Shown here one piece after another: positions 38,479-48,085 of a DNA stretch of 64,000 nt (position 1 is the first letter of the stretch; each line of letters begins with the position of its first letter). Below the pieces are notes generated by a model, which searched no databases, had not been told where the DNA came from, and saw only the letters and a list, made by a program, of their open reading frames with translations. Position numbers and translations under genes: made by a program. The stretch covers positions 1 through 64,000 of the forward strand of contig SPEL01000002.1 of the NCBI GenBank assembly GCA_009360885.1, given 5' to 3'. The stretch comes from Sphingobium sp. (lineage in GTDB: Bacteria; Pseudomonadota; Alphaproteobacteria; Sphingomonadales; Sphingomonadaceae).

Positions 38479-39327
38479 TTAAAATGCCCGGTCCGCTGTA
38501 AACCAGCCTTTATAAGCGGGTTTCACACTCCCCAGCATGGCTTTGCTCAACGGTAATGCAATCTCATAATTGCCTTCAGCATAGGGGCCAGCCACATAGG
38601 GGCCAATGATGATGTGGATACTATCCAGCACCTTACCGCCATCAGAAACGGGGATAATCTCCTGCTCGGTTATATCCGGGCACTGGCTAAACTCGGCAAG
38701 GCTTTCTTTCGCCATCCGGGCGGCATCCTCACCGCGTTTTTTGGCGCGCTGAGCATCCAGCTCCTTACAAAAAGCCGTAGTCGCGGCTGCTGAAAATTTC
38801 TCCATGTCCAGCACGTCTTTAATGGCGACTCGCTTTTCGGCCTTACGGTCCCAGATCAGCGAGGCCGTGAACGGCATGCCATGCGCCCCGCCGGTATAGC
38901 TATATCCTGCGCCACCCAGCACCAGAACGGCCGAGCTGTTGGCGACCACAGTCCATGATTGCGCATAGCTATATTGGCGAAAAGGATAATCGCCTTCTTT
39001 GGCGAGCTTTTCCCCCTCCTTTGCGGCAGCATAGGCCTGCTTATACTGGTCCTCTGCATGACCTTTCAGCCAGCCATTTAACGGCGCGATTCCAACGGCC
39101 TCACCGGGCCATTCATAGTCAAAATCCAGCGCAGAATCTTTGCGCTCAATCTTCATAGCACTGACCTGCTTCGCGGGGTTAGCTTCACCCACTGAGGTGT
39201 TGGCGAGCGGCGCGCCACCATTGACCGAGGCGTTCTCATTCAAAACGCTGGAGCCATTCCCCTTGCCGCCATCGCCGGAACATCCGGCAACCAAAATCAG
39301 TGCCATGATCGTAACAGCCGTTTTCAT
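38479..39327 (-). CDS. DUF3298 (RsiV-like) domain lipoprotein
   Basis: Predicted lipoprotein of 282 residues with a lipobox near the N terminus (ILVAGC) and a Gly/Asn/Ser linker. The folded part contains YTGGAHGMPFTASLIWD and the C-terminal segment GPYVAGPYAEGNYEIALPL, as in DUF4163/DUF3298 proteins such as the PdaC/RsiV C-terminal domain, which bind or cleave peptidoglycan-related substrates. ATG 39327 is used, with AGAGGA upstream; a GTG six bases earlier is possible. It stands alone, so its role is unknown. Confidence 0.72.
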   Translation of the reverse strand: MKTAVTIMALILVAGCSGDGGKGNGSSVLNENASVNGGAPLANTSVGEANPAKQVSAMKIERKDSALDFDYEWPGEAVGIAPLNGWLKGHAEDQYKQAYAAAKEGEKLAKEGDYPFRQYSYAQSWTVVANSSAVLVLGGAGYSYTGGAHGMPFTASLIWDRKAEKRVAIKDVLDMEKFSAAATTAFCKELDAQRAKKRGEDAARMAKESLAEFSQCPDITEQEIIPVSDGGKVLDSIHIIIGPYVAGPYAEGNYEIALPLSKAMLGSVKPAYKGWFTADRAF

Positions 39328-39508
39328 CGCCACTTATCCTCTGGGCTACTCTGTTATCTGGAAATCCCAATATTTCCTGAAAAAGCCTACCAACCTTCAT
39401 AGAACAGCAAATAGGAACAGCATATGAACGCGCGGCTCTCTCCTATCTTTTGAAGAAGCAATTGCACACTTTCCCACGCCCCGGCTTTGCCTTACACTGT
39501 CTGTCATC

Positions 39509-40915
39509 ATGACCGATTATGCTGATTTGCTAAAGGCCGAAACCGGCCAGCCCGCCCACATCCTCCACCTCATCACGGCCGAGTATCTCGATACATGGCT
39601 GGCCGGGCAACCAGAACGGGTGCGCACCGCACTCTCCCTCCAGAAATTCCGGGGGAAGGCTGGCAGCTTCGCCATCATTCCCGGCGAAAAGCCAGAGGAT
39701 TGGGCCGCCATCACCGGCGTTACCGATACCAGCAAGCTGGACTGCTGGTGCATTGCCAAGGCGGCAGAAATGCTACCCGCAGGCACATACAGGCTGGCGG
39801 ACAATCAGGCACCGGGCGCCAGCGCGCTGGGCTGGCTCCTCGCCCAATATCGCTTTGATCGTTATCGTCATGAAAAGGATGACACCCCGGTCACCGGCCC
39901 TCGCATACTCATCAGCCCCGATGTTGCGCAAATAGAGCCAGCTATTCGCCTCGCCCGTGCGGTTAGCCGGGTGCGTGACCTCGTCAATATTCCGACATCC
40001 GATATGGGGCCAGCCGATCTGGAGGCCAGTGCCGCAGATATTGCCCGCAAATATGGGGCGACCATCTCCGTCACATCAGGCGATGCGCTGGAGCAAGGCT
40101 ATCCGATGATTCACGCTGTTGGCCGCGCCGCTGCGCGCGAAAACGCACCTCGCCTCATCGAAATAACATGGGGTAAGGCAGACCATCCCCGCATTGCCAT
40201 TATTGGCAAAGGTGTCTGCTTTGACAGTGGCGGGTTGGATTTAAAGCCTTCCTCCGCCATGCGACTGATGAAGAAGGATATGGGCGGTGCGGCGCATGCA
40301 CTTGCCCTTGCAGAACTGGTGATAGACAGCCATTTGCCAGTGCGCCTGCATCTCCTCATCCCTGCGGTGGAAAATGCAGTGTCCGGCAATGCCTTCCGCC
40401 CCGGCGATGTGCTGAAAACGCGCAAGGGCCTCAGTGTCGAAATCGGCAACACCGATGCCGAAGGGCGACTGGTTCTGGGCGATGCCCTCACCCGTGCGGC
40501 GGAGGAAAAACCCGAACTCATCCTCGACTTTGCGACGCTGACGGGCGCGGCGCGGGTGGCTCTGGGGCCGGACCTTCCCGCCCTTTTTGCTAATGATGAT
40601 GCACTGGCCCGGCAATTGGTGGAATGCGGAACGGCGGTTGATGATCCGCTGTGGCAGCTCCCCTTATGGTCCGCTTATCTGGATATGCTGAAATCCGACA
40701 TTGCCGACATTGCCAATGCAGGTGATGGCGGCTTTGCCGGGTCTATCACCGCTGCGTTATTCCTGAAAAAATTCGTCACAGATGACACGCAATGGGCCCA
40801 TTTTGATACATTTGCATGGCGGCCATCGCCAAAGCCGGGCCGCCCCAAGGGCGGAGAGGCATTGGGCCTACGCGCTGCCTTTGCCTTGCTCCAGCAACGA
40901 TATGGCCGGGGATAA
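39509..40915 (+). CDS. Leucyl aminopeptidase family protein (M17)
   Basis: Cytosolic metallo-aminopeptidase of 468 residues. The M17 catalytic domain shows GKGVCFDSGGLDLKPSSAMR, MKKDMGGAA and the signature NTDAEGRLVLGDAL, with the dinuclear metal ligands. The N-terminal domain is divergent from E. coli PepA. The NlpC/P60 gene follows about 120 bases downstream in the same direction, so the pair may handle cell-wall peptides and recycling. Confidence 0.93.
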   Translation: MTDYADLLKAETGQPAHILHLITAEYLDTWLAGQPERVRTALSLQKFRGKAGSFAIIPGEKPEDWAAITGVTDTSKLDCWCIAKAAEMLPAGTYRLADNQAPGASALGWLLAQYRFDRYRHEKDDTPVTGPRILISPDVAQIEPAIRLARAVSRVRDLVNIPTSDMGPADLEASAADIARKYGATISVTSGDALEQGYPMIHAVGRAAARENAPRLIEITWGKADHPRIAIIGKGVCFDSGGLDLKPSSAMRLMKKDMGGAAHALALAELVIDSHLPVRLHLLIPAVENAVSGNAFRPGDVLKTRKGLSVEIGNTDAEGRLVLGDALTRAAEEKPELILDFATLTGAARVALGPDLPALFANDDALARQLVECGTAVDDPLWQLPLWSAYLDMLKSDIADIANAGDGGFAGSITAALFLKKFVTDDTQWAHFDTFAWRPSPKPGRPKGGEALGLRAAFALLQQRYGRG

Positions 40916-41035
40916 GCTCTTCACACAGGATCAACACCCCCTCAACAAAGCCTGATAAGCGTTTTTACGCCATCTTTACAGAATGAGGCCGCCCAAAGCC
41001 TTGACGGCGGCCTCCATTCATCGCAGTGGCGTCCG

Positions 41036-41944
41036 ATGCACGCACCTACCGACTTCTCCGGGCAAAAGGCCCAGCCAATGCGCTTTCACCTCTCCGGTCG
41101 ATCAGTTGATCTGGATCGCAGGATTCATGCCGTGCGCGGGGACCTCGCCGATGTCAGCCTTGCGGGCCTGCTGTTCGCGCCGCATTATGCCAAGGCAAAG
41201 CCGATGCATTGCGCCACCAGTGCGGCCTATGTGCGCAAGGCCCCGTCGGCGGAAGCCGTCGCCGTTTCGCAGATATTGGCTGGCGAAGGCTTTCATGTGC
41301 TGGACATTGCCGGTGGCTGGGCATGGGGCTTTTGCGAGCATGATGGCTATGTCGGCTATGTTGATGCAGCCATGCTGGCCGATGGCCTTTATGTAGCTAC
41401 CCACCGCATCATGGTGCGGTCTGCCCCGGCATTCGCCAGCGCCGATATAAAGAGCCCGGTCATGGCCACTCTTTCCGCCGGTGCGCGGGTGGGCGGCGAA
41501 ATATCAGGCGATTTTCTGATGACGGCGCTGGGTGCGGTTCACAAACGCCACCTCGTCCCCATTGATGTGACAGATCGGGACTGGGTTATCCCCGCCATGC
41601 GGCAAATGGGGCAACCCTATGTCTGGGGCGGGCGCGGCCATGATGGCATTGACTGTTCCGGCCTTGTGCAGATTGCACTGGCGCAGGCAGGCCTACGTGT
41701 CCCGCGTGACAGTGACATGCAGCGTGAGGGCATTGGTGAGGCCATTCCCGATGACGCCCCCCTCCGACGAGGGGACTTCCTCTTCTTTCCCGGCCATGTC
41801 GGGATAATGGTTGACGAGGCCCGCCTTCTTCATGCCAATGCCTATTGGATGGGAACGGTGGTTGAGCCGCTCGTCGATGTGATTGCCCGTTTACAGCCGG
41901 ATCATGAGGAACCTGTCCTCGCCCGGCGCAGGATAATGTCATGA
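41036..41944 (+). CDS. NlpC/P60 family cysteine peptidase with SH3-like domains
   Basis: Probable D,L-endopeptidase acting on peptidoglycan peptides (302 residues). Two bacterial SH3-type segments (about 60-170) precede the NlpC/P60 domain, which has the nucleophilic Cys in GIDCSGLVQIALAQAG, the His in FFPGHVGIMV, and a final polar residue in LLHANAYWMG. I see no signal peptide, so it may act on recycled peptides in the cytosol. Its stop overlaps the argC start by four bases (ATGA). Confidence 0.9.
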   Translation: MHAPTDFSGQKAQPMRFHLSGRSVDLDRRIHAVRGDLADVSLAGLLFAPHYAKAKPMHCATSAAYVRKAPSAEAVAVSQILAGEGFHVLDIAGGWAWGFCEHDGYVGYVDAAMLADGLYVATHRIMVRSAPAFASADIKSPVMATLSAGARVGGEISGDFLMTALGAVHKRHLVPIDVTDRDWVIPAMRQMGQPYVWGGRGHDGIDCSGLVQIALAQAGLRVPRDSDMQREGIGEAIPDDAPLRRGDFLFFPGHVGIMVDEARLLHANAYWMGTVVEPLVDVIARLQPDHEEPVLARRRIMS

Positions 41945-42873
41945 CGCATAGTGTTTTTATTGATGGTGCCGCCGGAACGACCGGCCTTGAAATAAGGGAA
42001 CGGCTGGAAGGCCGCGCCGAATTCTCCCTCATCCTGCTGGATGATAGCCAACGCAAGGATGCCGCTGCACGCGCTCAGGCCATTAACGATGCGGATGTGG
42101 TCATTCTCTGCCTGCCCGATGATGCAGCGCGGGAGGCCGTGTCGCTGATCGCCAATGACCGCACACGGGTGATCGACGCATCGACCGCACATCGGGTCGC
42201 ACCGGGCTGGACCTATGGCTTTCCCGAACTGGTGGGCCATGATGTGGTTGCCGCGTCAAAGCGGGTGAGCAACCCCGGCTGCTACCCCACCGGCTTTCTG
42301 GCGCTTGTCGGGCCATTGGTGCGTGCGGGCCTTATTCCGGCACAGTGGCCGCTCAGCGTCAATGCGGTTTCCGGCTATTCCGGCGGCGGCAAGGCGATGA
42401 TTGCGGATTATGAAGGGGAAGGCAGCGCCCATTCCCCGGCGTGGATGACCTATGGCCTTTCTCTCGGCCATAAACATGTGCCGGAAATGCAGCAGCATGC
42501 GGGCCTCAGTGTCGCACCGATTTTCGCGCCATCCGTCGCCAATTTGCTGCGCGGCATGGTGGTAGAGGTGCCTCTGCCCATCGGCGTGATGCCCGGCAAA
42601 CCTACGCCGCAGCAAATCAGGGACGTGCTGGCCGCCGCCTATGAAACATCCCCCATCGTCCATTTTGTGTCAGACTATGCAGGCGGCAATTTGCCGGTTG
42701 AGCATCGTTCCGGCACCGATGGGATGGATTTGTTTGTCTTTGCCAATAAGGATGAAACGCAGGTCCGCCTCGTCGCGGCCCTCGATAATCTGGGCAAGGG
42801 TGCATCAGGCGCAGCGGTTCAGAACCTCAACATCCTGTGCGGGCTGGATGAAACCGCCGGGCTGAAGCTCTGA
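41941..42873 (+). CDS. argC: N-acetyl-gamma-glutamyl-phosphate reductase (short form)
   Basis: NADPH-dependent third step of arginine synthesis. The 310-residue protein starts VFIDGAAGTTGLEIRERL and has the active-site Cys in SNPGCYPTGFLAL, matching the shorter type-2 ArgC found in many alphaproteobacteria. It is translationally coupled (ATGA) to the unrelated NlpC/P60 gene. Confidence 0.93.
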   Translation: MTHSVFIDGAAGTTGLEIRERLEGRAEFSLILLDDSQRKDAAARAQAINDADVVILCLPDDAAREAVSLIANDRTRVIDASTAHRVAPGWTYGFPELVGHDVVAASKRVSNPGCYPTGFLALVGPLVRAGLIPAQWPLSVNAVSGYSGGGKAMIADYEGEGSAHSPAWMTYGLSLGHKHVPEMQQHAGLSVAPIFAPSVANLLRGMVVEVPLPIGVMPGKPTPQQIRDVLAAAYETSPIVHFVSDYAGGNLPVEHRSGTDGMDLFVFANKDETQVRLVAALDNLGKGASGAAVQNLNILCGLDETAGLKL

Positions 42874-43003
42874 TATTATCCTGATATAGAGGTCCGGGGC
42901 GGAGCCTGTCTTCTGCCCCGGTCCTATTATCTGCTGGCTAAACGACTTCACGCCCCATATCAGATAGATGTGAGAGAAGAAGAAGCGAGGTGAGGCAGCG
43001 CCC

Positions 43004-43219
43004 ATGAACGAGAACCCACGACCCAAACCCACACCAGGGAAAAACGCCACGCCCAACACCACTAGCGCGGGAGGGGTTTTCATCGCTCTATTTGCTCTGG
43101 TGGGTGTCTTTGCCGGTGGATTCATGGGGCAGCCAACAATCGGTCTGCTCGGTGGCCTTGCATTGGGCAGCGCAATCGCCATCGCAATCTGGCTGAGAGA
43201 AAGAGGCCGCGACGACTAA
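43004..43219 (+). CDS. Small membrane protein of unknown function
   Basis: The 71-residue protein has a Pro/Asn-rich polar N terminus (1-20), two hydrophobic segments (about 23-41 and 46-64) and a charged tail (RERGRDD). A GAGGTGAGG stretch lies upstream. I do not recognise a family. It follows argC by 130 bases and is a plausible real gene because of its clean membrane pattern. Confidence 0.5.
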   Translation: MNENPRPKPTPGKNATPNTTSAGGVFIALFALVGVFAGGFMGQPTIGLLGGLALGSAIAIAIWLRERGRDD

Positions 43220-43477
43220 GCATAATCAGGGGAAAGCCAGAGCCTGACTTTGCCTTTCCCTTCCCAACGCCTGCTTACCATAGCGCGATCTTAGTTTCAG
43301 GACGCAGAGCGATTTTCGATCCTTTAGAAACAACCGAACCACTTTAAGATATTGGCTTACCGCACTTTCACCTGCGCTGAACTGCGTTTCTTAACCCGTA
43401 GAGGATGCCATTTTCCCCAAAATTGCTATAGCTATTCCCTCTATACGCCATCCCCCATTTTGGGATAAGAAACCGCC

Positions 43478-44803
43478 ATGAAGAAACATATTCTTATCAT
43501 TAGCGCCCTTGCCCTCGTCATCATTGGCGGGGTGCTGTTTTATCTGACTCGCCCGGATGTCGCCCGTCTTGCCGAAGGGCAGGACACAGGGCGCGAACCC
43601 GTATTTACCGCGCCACGCGAAGAAGCCATCCCGACGGTCGCCATTGCGGAGGCTGAAGGCTGGGCTGCGGGTGCGGCCCCATCCCCGGCGCAGGGCCTTT
43701 CCGTTGTTCGCTTTGCCGAAGGGCTGGATCACCCCCGCTCTCTGCTTCGCCTGCCAAATGGGGATGTTCTGGTCACGGAAACAGGCAGCCCTCCGCGCCC
43801 CGACAGCGGCATTGTCGCTAAGGTGATGAACTATTTCATGGGCAAGGCGGGTGCTGGCGGCCCCTCCGCCAACCGCATCCGCCTGCTGCGCGATGCCGAT
43901 AAGGATGGCAAGGCCGAGGTGCAGACAGAGTTTCTGACCGGCCTCAACTCCCCCTATGGCATGGCACTGGTCGGCGACACCCTCTATGTCGCCAATACTG
44001 ATGCAGTGATGGCCTATCCTTACAAGGCAGGCGACACGAAAATCACCGATAAGGGCCGCAAAGTCGTTACCCTGCCCCATGGCGCGCCCAATATGCACTG
44101 GACGAAAAACATCATCGCCAGTGAGGACGGCAAGCTGCTCTATGTTTCCATTGGCTCCAACAGCAATGTCGGTGAAAACGGGCTGGACACAGAGACCAAC
44201 CGCGCCGCCATTATCGAGGTGAACCTCGAAACCGGCGATAATCGCGTATTTGCGTCCGGCCTGCGAAACCCGGTCGGTCTGGCGTGGAACCCCGTGAATG
44301 ACACGCTGTGGACCGTCGTGAATGAACGCGACGGCATTGGGTCTGACCTTGTGCCGGATTTCCTGACCCGCGTTGAATTTGGCGGCTTCTATGGCTGGCC
44401 GTGGAATTATTGGGGCGGCTATGAGGATAAGCGCGTTCAGCCTACCCGCCCGGAAATCCGCGAATATACCCACCGGCCAGATTATGCGCTGGGCAACCAT
44501 GTCGCACCGCTGGGCCTGCGCTTTTCAACCGGCGCGCAGCTTGGCAAGCCATTTGAAAATGGCGCCTTTGTTGGCCTGCATGGTAGCTGGAACCGTATGC
44601 CCCGCGCGGGGTATAAGGTGGTGTTCGTCCCCTTTGACGATAAAGGCGCACCGCAGGGCAAGCCCATAGATGTGCTGACTGGCTTCCTTTCCAAGGAGGA
44701 TAAGGCACAGGGTCGCCCGGTCGATGTGCTGGTGGATCAGGCTGGCGGTTTGCTCGTCAGTGATGATGTCGGCGGCATTATCTGGCGTGTGGTCAAGAAA
44801 TAA
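43478..44803 (+). CDS. Sorbosone dehydrogenase-like (PQQ-type beta-propeller) protein
   Basis: Periplasmic beta-propeller oxidoreductase of 441 residues. An N-terminal membrane anchor or signal (about 5-23) leads into a glucose/sorbosone dehydrogenase fold: FAEGLDHPRSLLRLPNGDVL, TGLNSPYGMALVGDTLYVAN, ASGLRNPVGLAWNP and GLHGSWNRMPRAGYKV. Such proteins oxidise sugars or aldoses with PQQ; the actual substrate is unknown, and no PQQ synthesis genes are nearby. It is transcribed alone and followed by a strong terminator. Confidence 0.85.
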   Translation: MKKHILIISALALVIIGGVLFYLTRPDVARLAEGQDTGREPVFTAPREEAIPTVAIAEAEGWAAGAAPSPAQGLSVVRFAEGLDHPRSLLRLPNGDVLVTETGSPPRPDSGIVAKVMNYFMGKAGAGGPSANRIRLLRDADKDGKAEVQTEFLTGLNSPYGMALVGDTLYVANTDAVMAYPYKAGDTKITDKGRKVVTLPHGAPNMHWTKNIIASEDGKLLYVSIGSNSNVGENGLDTETNRAAIIEVNLETGDNRVFASGLRNPVGLAWNPVNDTLWTVVNERDGIGSDLVPDFLTRVEFGGFYGWPWNYWGGYEDKRVQPTRPEIREYTHRPDYALGNHVAPLGLRFSTGAQLGKPFENGAFVGLHGSWNRMPRAGYKVVFVPFDDKGAPQGKPIDVLTGFLSKEDKAQGRPVDVLVDQAGGLLVSDDVGGIIWRVVKK

Positions 44804-44830
44804 TCACCCGACAACACATCCCATAAACGC

Positions 44831-44859
44831 AAAAGGGCGCCCGATACGGCGCCCTTTTT
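44831..44859 (+). terminator. Rho-independent terminator after the sorbosone dehydrogenase-like gene
   Basis: AAAAGGGCGCC and GGCGCCCTTTTT form an 11-bp stem with a 6-base loop and a T run, 28 bases past the stop. Confidence 0.92.
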
Positions 44860-44925
44860 CATGTGTCAGTCATGTGAGAAATCGGGGGTAAGGGGAACCG
44901 CCCCCACCGACAATGGCCGGGGCCA

Positions 44926-45768
44926 TTAAGCGCCCCGACGAATTGCTTTGCCTTCACGCCCCGCCAGTTCGGTAATATATTGCCATGCAACCCGGCCAGA
45001 ACGGCTACCCCGCTGCGTTGCCCAGAATATCGCATCCTTCGCATCAAAGGGCAGGCCATAATGGCGGGCATAGCCCTCCACCACCGCGACATAAGCATCC
45101 TGATCCATCGCATGATAGCCCAGTGACAGGCCGAAACGATCAGACAACGCCAGCTTATCATCCACCACATCACGGCGGTTAATCGGGTCGTCCTGCTCGC
45201 TCATCTGCCGCGAAACAATATGGCGGCGGTTGGATGTCACATACAGGCGTACATTGGCCGGGCGCGCACTTGCCCCGCCATCCAGCAAAGACCGCATCAC
45301 CCGCGCATCGCCGCCGCCCGCGCCATCATCAAAGCCCAGATCATCAATGAACAAGATGAAGGGCCGCGCAACATCGCGCAGCAAACGGAATAAATCAGGC
45401 AGGGTCGAGAGATGATCCGCCCCACATTGCATGAGGGCGACAGCCATCCCCTCCTGCCGCAACCGGCCCACCACTGCCGCAACACTGGCGGATTTACCGG
45501 TGCCCCGCGCGCCCCAGATAAGGGCATCATGAGCGGGAAGCCCCTGCGCATGACGGCGGCTATTTTCCAGCAGCACCTCTTTCTGCGCATCAATGCCAGA
45601 GAGCAGGTCATAATCAGCCGGTTCAAAATCCACCGCATGGGCCGTGCGCCCATCCCAGACATAGGCCGGATAGGCCATCAGATCTGCCACGGGCGGCAAT
45701 GGCGGGGCAAGACGCTCTAATGCTTCAGCAATACGGGTGAGGGTCTGATGATTGAGGAGGTCATTCAT
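44926..45768 (-). CDS. DUF815 family P-loop ATPase
   Basis: AAA-type ATPase of 280 residues; the family role is not established. The Walker A motif is WGARGTGKSASV, Walker B is FILFIDDLGFDD, and an arginine-rich sensor region follows (VTSNRRHIVSRQM). The start at 45768 (MNDLLNHQ) fits the family; the open frame extends 12 codons upstream. It is divergent from the Sua5 gene. Confidence 0.85.
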   Translation of the reverse strand: MNDLLNHQTLTRIAEALERLAPPLPPVADLMAYPAYVWDGRTAHAVDFEPADYDLLSGIDAQKEVLLENSRRHAQGLPAHDALIWGARGTGKSASVAAVVGRLRQEGMAVALMQCGADHLSTLPDLFRLLRDVARPFILFIDDLGFDDGAGGGDARVMRSLLDGGASARPANVRLYVTSNRRHIVSRQMSEQDDPINRRDVVDDKLALSDRFGLSLGYHAMDQDAYVAVVEGYARHYGLPFDAKDAIFWATQRGSRSGRVAWQYITELAGREGKAIRRGA

Positions 45769-45905
45769 GCGGCCCTTCCTAATCCCGCAATCCGCCCCCC
45801 GCAAGCCCAGCTATATACACCACCATGGATGATTATAGTATTCCTGCACCCCGCATACGCCTACAAGGGCTTTTGCGCGGACAGAGGAACGGCTATAGCG
45901 CCCAT

Positions 45906-46868
45906 ATGACCACTCGCCCTGCCGACACCCCTCATTATGAAACGCTTACCCTGCCCTTTGGTGATGATGCCATCGCGCAGGCGGCCCATTGCATCGCCAA
46001 TCACCAGCCAGTCGCCGTGCCGACTGAAACGGTTTATGGTCTGGCCGCCGACGCGCGCTGTGATGATGCAGTTGCCAGCATCTATGCTGCCAAGGGACGG
46101 CCCAGTTTCAACCCGCTGATCGTGCATGTTGATGGCATGGAAATGGCCAGCACCCTCGCGCATTTCGGCCCGGTTGCGCAAATTCTGGCGAAGGCATTCT
46201 GGCCCGGCCCGCTCACTATGGTTTTACCGGTGCGGGAAGATGCAGGCCTCTCTCCGCTGGTCATGGCGGGGCTGCCTACCGTTGCCATAAGATGCCCCGC
46301 CCACCGGGCGATGCAGGCGCTCATCACCAAAAGCGGTGCGCCGCTGGCCGCGCCATCGGCCAATCGCAGCGGTTCCATCAGCCCCAGCACCGCCGCCCAT
46401 GTGGAACGCAGCCTTGGCGGACGCATTCCCCTCATCATTGATGATGGTGCGACCGAAAAAGGACTGGAATCTACCATTGTTGCGCCAGAACAAGACCGCA
46501 TCCGCCTCCTGCGCCCCGGCCCGGTTACGCCCGATATGCTAACGGCAGCAACAGGCCTTGCCGTTTTAACGAGCGAGGGAGGCTCCATCGAGGCGCCGGG
46601 GCAGATGACCAGCCATTATGCCCCGTCAAAGCCTGTTCGCCTGAACGCGACCCATGCCGCAAGCGATGAATATATGATCGGCTTTGGGGAGATAAAAGGC
46701 GATATCAGCCTTTCGGAACATGGCGATCCCGTCGAAGCCGCCGCCCGATTATTTGCCGTGCTGCACCATGCTGATGCCGCGCCTGCGCCGCGTATCGCCA
46801 TCGCGCCCATTCCAACGGACGGTATTGGCCTCGCAATTAATGATCGGCTGAAACGCGCTGCAGCCTGA
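45906..46868 (+). CDS. L-threonylcarbamoyladenylate synthase (Sua5/TsaC)
   Basis: Makes threonylcarbamoyl-AMP, the first step of tRNA t6A37 synthesis. The 320-residue protein has the N-terminal YrdC domain (PVAVPTETVYGLAADA, KGRPSFNPLIVH, APSANRSGSISPS) and a C-terminal Sua5 domain, so it is the long Sua5 form rather than short TsaC. The start is taken at 45906; the frame extends 27 codons upstream. The partner TsaB is encoded at 59.6 kb in the same window. Confidence 0.92.
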   Translation: MTTRPADTPHYETLTLPFGDDAIAQAAHCIANHQPVAVPTETVYGLAADARCDDAVASIYAAKGRPSFNPLIVHVDGMEMASTLAHFGPVAQILAKAFWPGPLTMVLPVREDAGLSPLVMAGLPTVAIRCPAHRAMQALITKSGAPLAAPSANRSGSISPSTAAHVERSLGGRIPLIIDDGATEKGLESTIVAPEQDRIRLLRPGPVTPDMLTAATGLAVLTSEGGSIEAPGQMTSHYAPSKPVRLNATHAASDEYMIGFGEIKGDISLSEHGDPVEAAARLFAVLHHADAAPAPRIAIAPIPTDGIGLAINDRLKRAAA

Positions 46869-46907
46869 GGGGGCGGCTCTTTAGGGTAAAGGTCAAACCA
46901 CCACCGC

Positions 46908-47144
46908 TCAGCAATCTTTACGCCCTTCGCGCTTGCAAGCCTTACGCGCCTCTTTGCGATCTTTTTCTTCCTGTTTACGCATTTCGCGGCCCCGGTTGCG
47001 GTCCGCTTCATCCTGACTGGTGGTGGACCAGTCAACAACCTGCGCCCCGGCCTTTACCGGCAAAGTCACAACATCCACCGCCGTTTTGGCGATACAAGCA
47101 GATAATGCCATCAGGACCAGTAATGAAAAAACCGAACGACACAT
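46908..47144 (-). CDS. Small lipoprotein with charged coiled C terminus
   Basis: The 78-residue protein has a lipobox near its N terminus (LMALSAC), a short hydrophobic linker, and a strongly charged helix ending RKACKREGRKDC. It is convergent with the Sua5 gene. Small lipoproteins of this kind recur in sphingomonads, but I do not recognise a named family. The ATG at 47144 is preferred over one at 47159. Confidence 0.6.
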   Translation of the reverse strand: MCRSVFSLLVLMALSACIAKTAVDVVTLPVKAGAQVVDWSTTSQDEADRNRGREMRKQEEKDRKEARKACKREGRKDC

Positions 47145-47299
47145 CAGAAATGGCCCCATGTAATTTATTTACGACACTGAATTGTGATATGCGTCTAATG
47201 TCAACATCATATGGCATATCAGTAATCGACACACCCTGAATATCCGGCATCCTGTCTTTGCAGGATATTCAGGCCCAGCAGGAGGGAGTCTTTGTCATT

Positions 47300-48010
47300 A
47301 TGAGTAATATAAACCGTGCGGTGGCCGAATTTTTCGGCACATTCTGGCTGGTATTTGGCGGGTGCGGCAGTGCCGTTTACGCCGCGACCTTCCCCGATGT
47401 AGGCATTGGCCTGCTGGGCGTATCCTTCGCCTTTGGTTTAACGGTGCTGACTATGGCCTTTGCCGTTGGCCATATTTCGGGCGGACATTTCAACCCCGCC
47501 GTCACCATTGGTCTGTGGGCGGGTGGTCGCTTTCCGGCCAAGGATGTGCCGACCTATATAATCGCGCAAACATTGGGCGGCATTGCAGCAGCTTATGCGC
47601 TTTATACCATCGCTGTAGGCGCGCCTGATTATGCCCTTGGCGTAAACGGCCTTGCCAGCAACGGCTTTGCAGAGGCATCACCGGGCGGCTATTCGCTGAC
47701 GGCTGGTTTCCTTGCCGAGGTCATCCTCAGCTTCTTCTTCCTGTTCATCATCATGGGTGCAACCAGCAAGAGAGCGCCGGCGGGCTTTGCCCCCATTGCA
47801 ATCGGCCTTGCCCTCACCCTCATCCACCTCATTTCCATCCCGATCACCAACACATCGGTTAATCCGGCGCGTTCAACCGGCCCGGCTCTGGTGGAAGGCG
47901 GTATCGCACTTCAACAGCTCTGGTTCTTCTGGGCTGCGCCGATTATTGGCGGCGCACTGGGCGGCCTTGCCTATTTCTGGCTGAGCGGCGAAGCAACGGA
48001 CAAGGAATAA
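47300..48010 (+). CDS. aqpZ: Aquaporin Z
   Basis: Inner-membrane water channel of 236 residues with six membrane helices. Both NPA half-helices are present ([13 protein letters not shown] and [13 protein letters not shown]), with the aromatic/Arg selectivity Arg after the second NPA. The start at 47300 ([15 protein letters not shown]) fits AqpZ; GGAGG at 47279-47285 is unusually far (about 15 bases). A hairpin follows the gene. Confidence 0.95.
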   Translation: MSNINRAVAEFFGTFWLVFGGCGSAVYAATFPDVGIGLLGVSFAFGLTVLTMAFAVGHISGGHFNPAVTIGLWAGGRFPAKDVPTYIIAQTLGGIAAAYALYTIAVGAPDYALGVNGLASNGFAEASPGGYSLTAGFLAEVILSFFFLFIIMGATSKRAPAGFAPIAIGLALTLIHLISIPITNTSVNPARSTGPALVEGGIALQQLWFFWAAPIIGGALGGLAYFWLSGEATDKE

Positions 48011-48035
48011 TCCGCGCTTTACCCGCATGATGACC

Positions 48036-48064
48036 GGGCGTCTGTTTCATGGAAGCAGACGCCC
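48036..48064. terminator. Hairpin between convergent aqpZ and msrA
   Basis: GGGCGTCTG and CAGACGCCC form a 9-bp stem (extended by TTTC/GAAG pairing), 25 bases past aqpZ and 22 past the end of msrA. A short T stretch follows on the plus strand. It probably works for both genes. Confidence 0.7.
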
Positions 48065-48085
48065 GTTTCATATTGACGGTGATTA

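Noticed and set aside
43391-44500. A 369-codon minus-strand frame opposite the sorbosone dehydrogenase-like gene
   Set aside because: The plus-strand beta-propeller gene is clear and ends in a proper terminator; this is a shadow.
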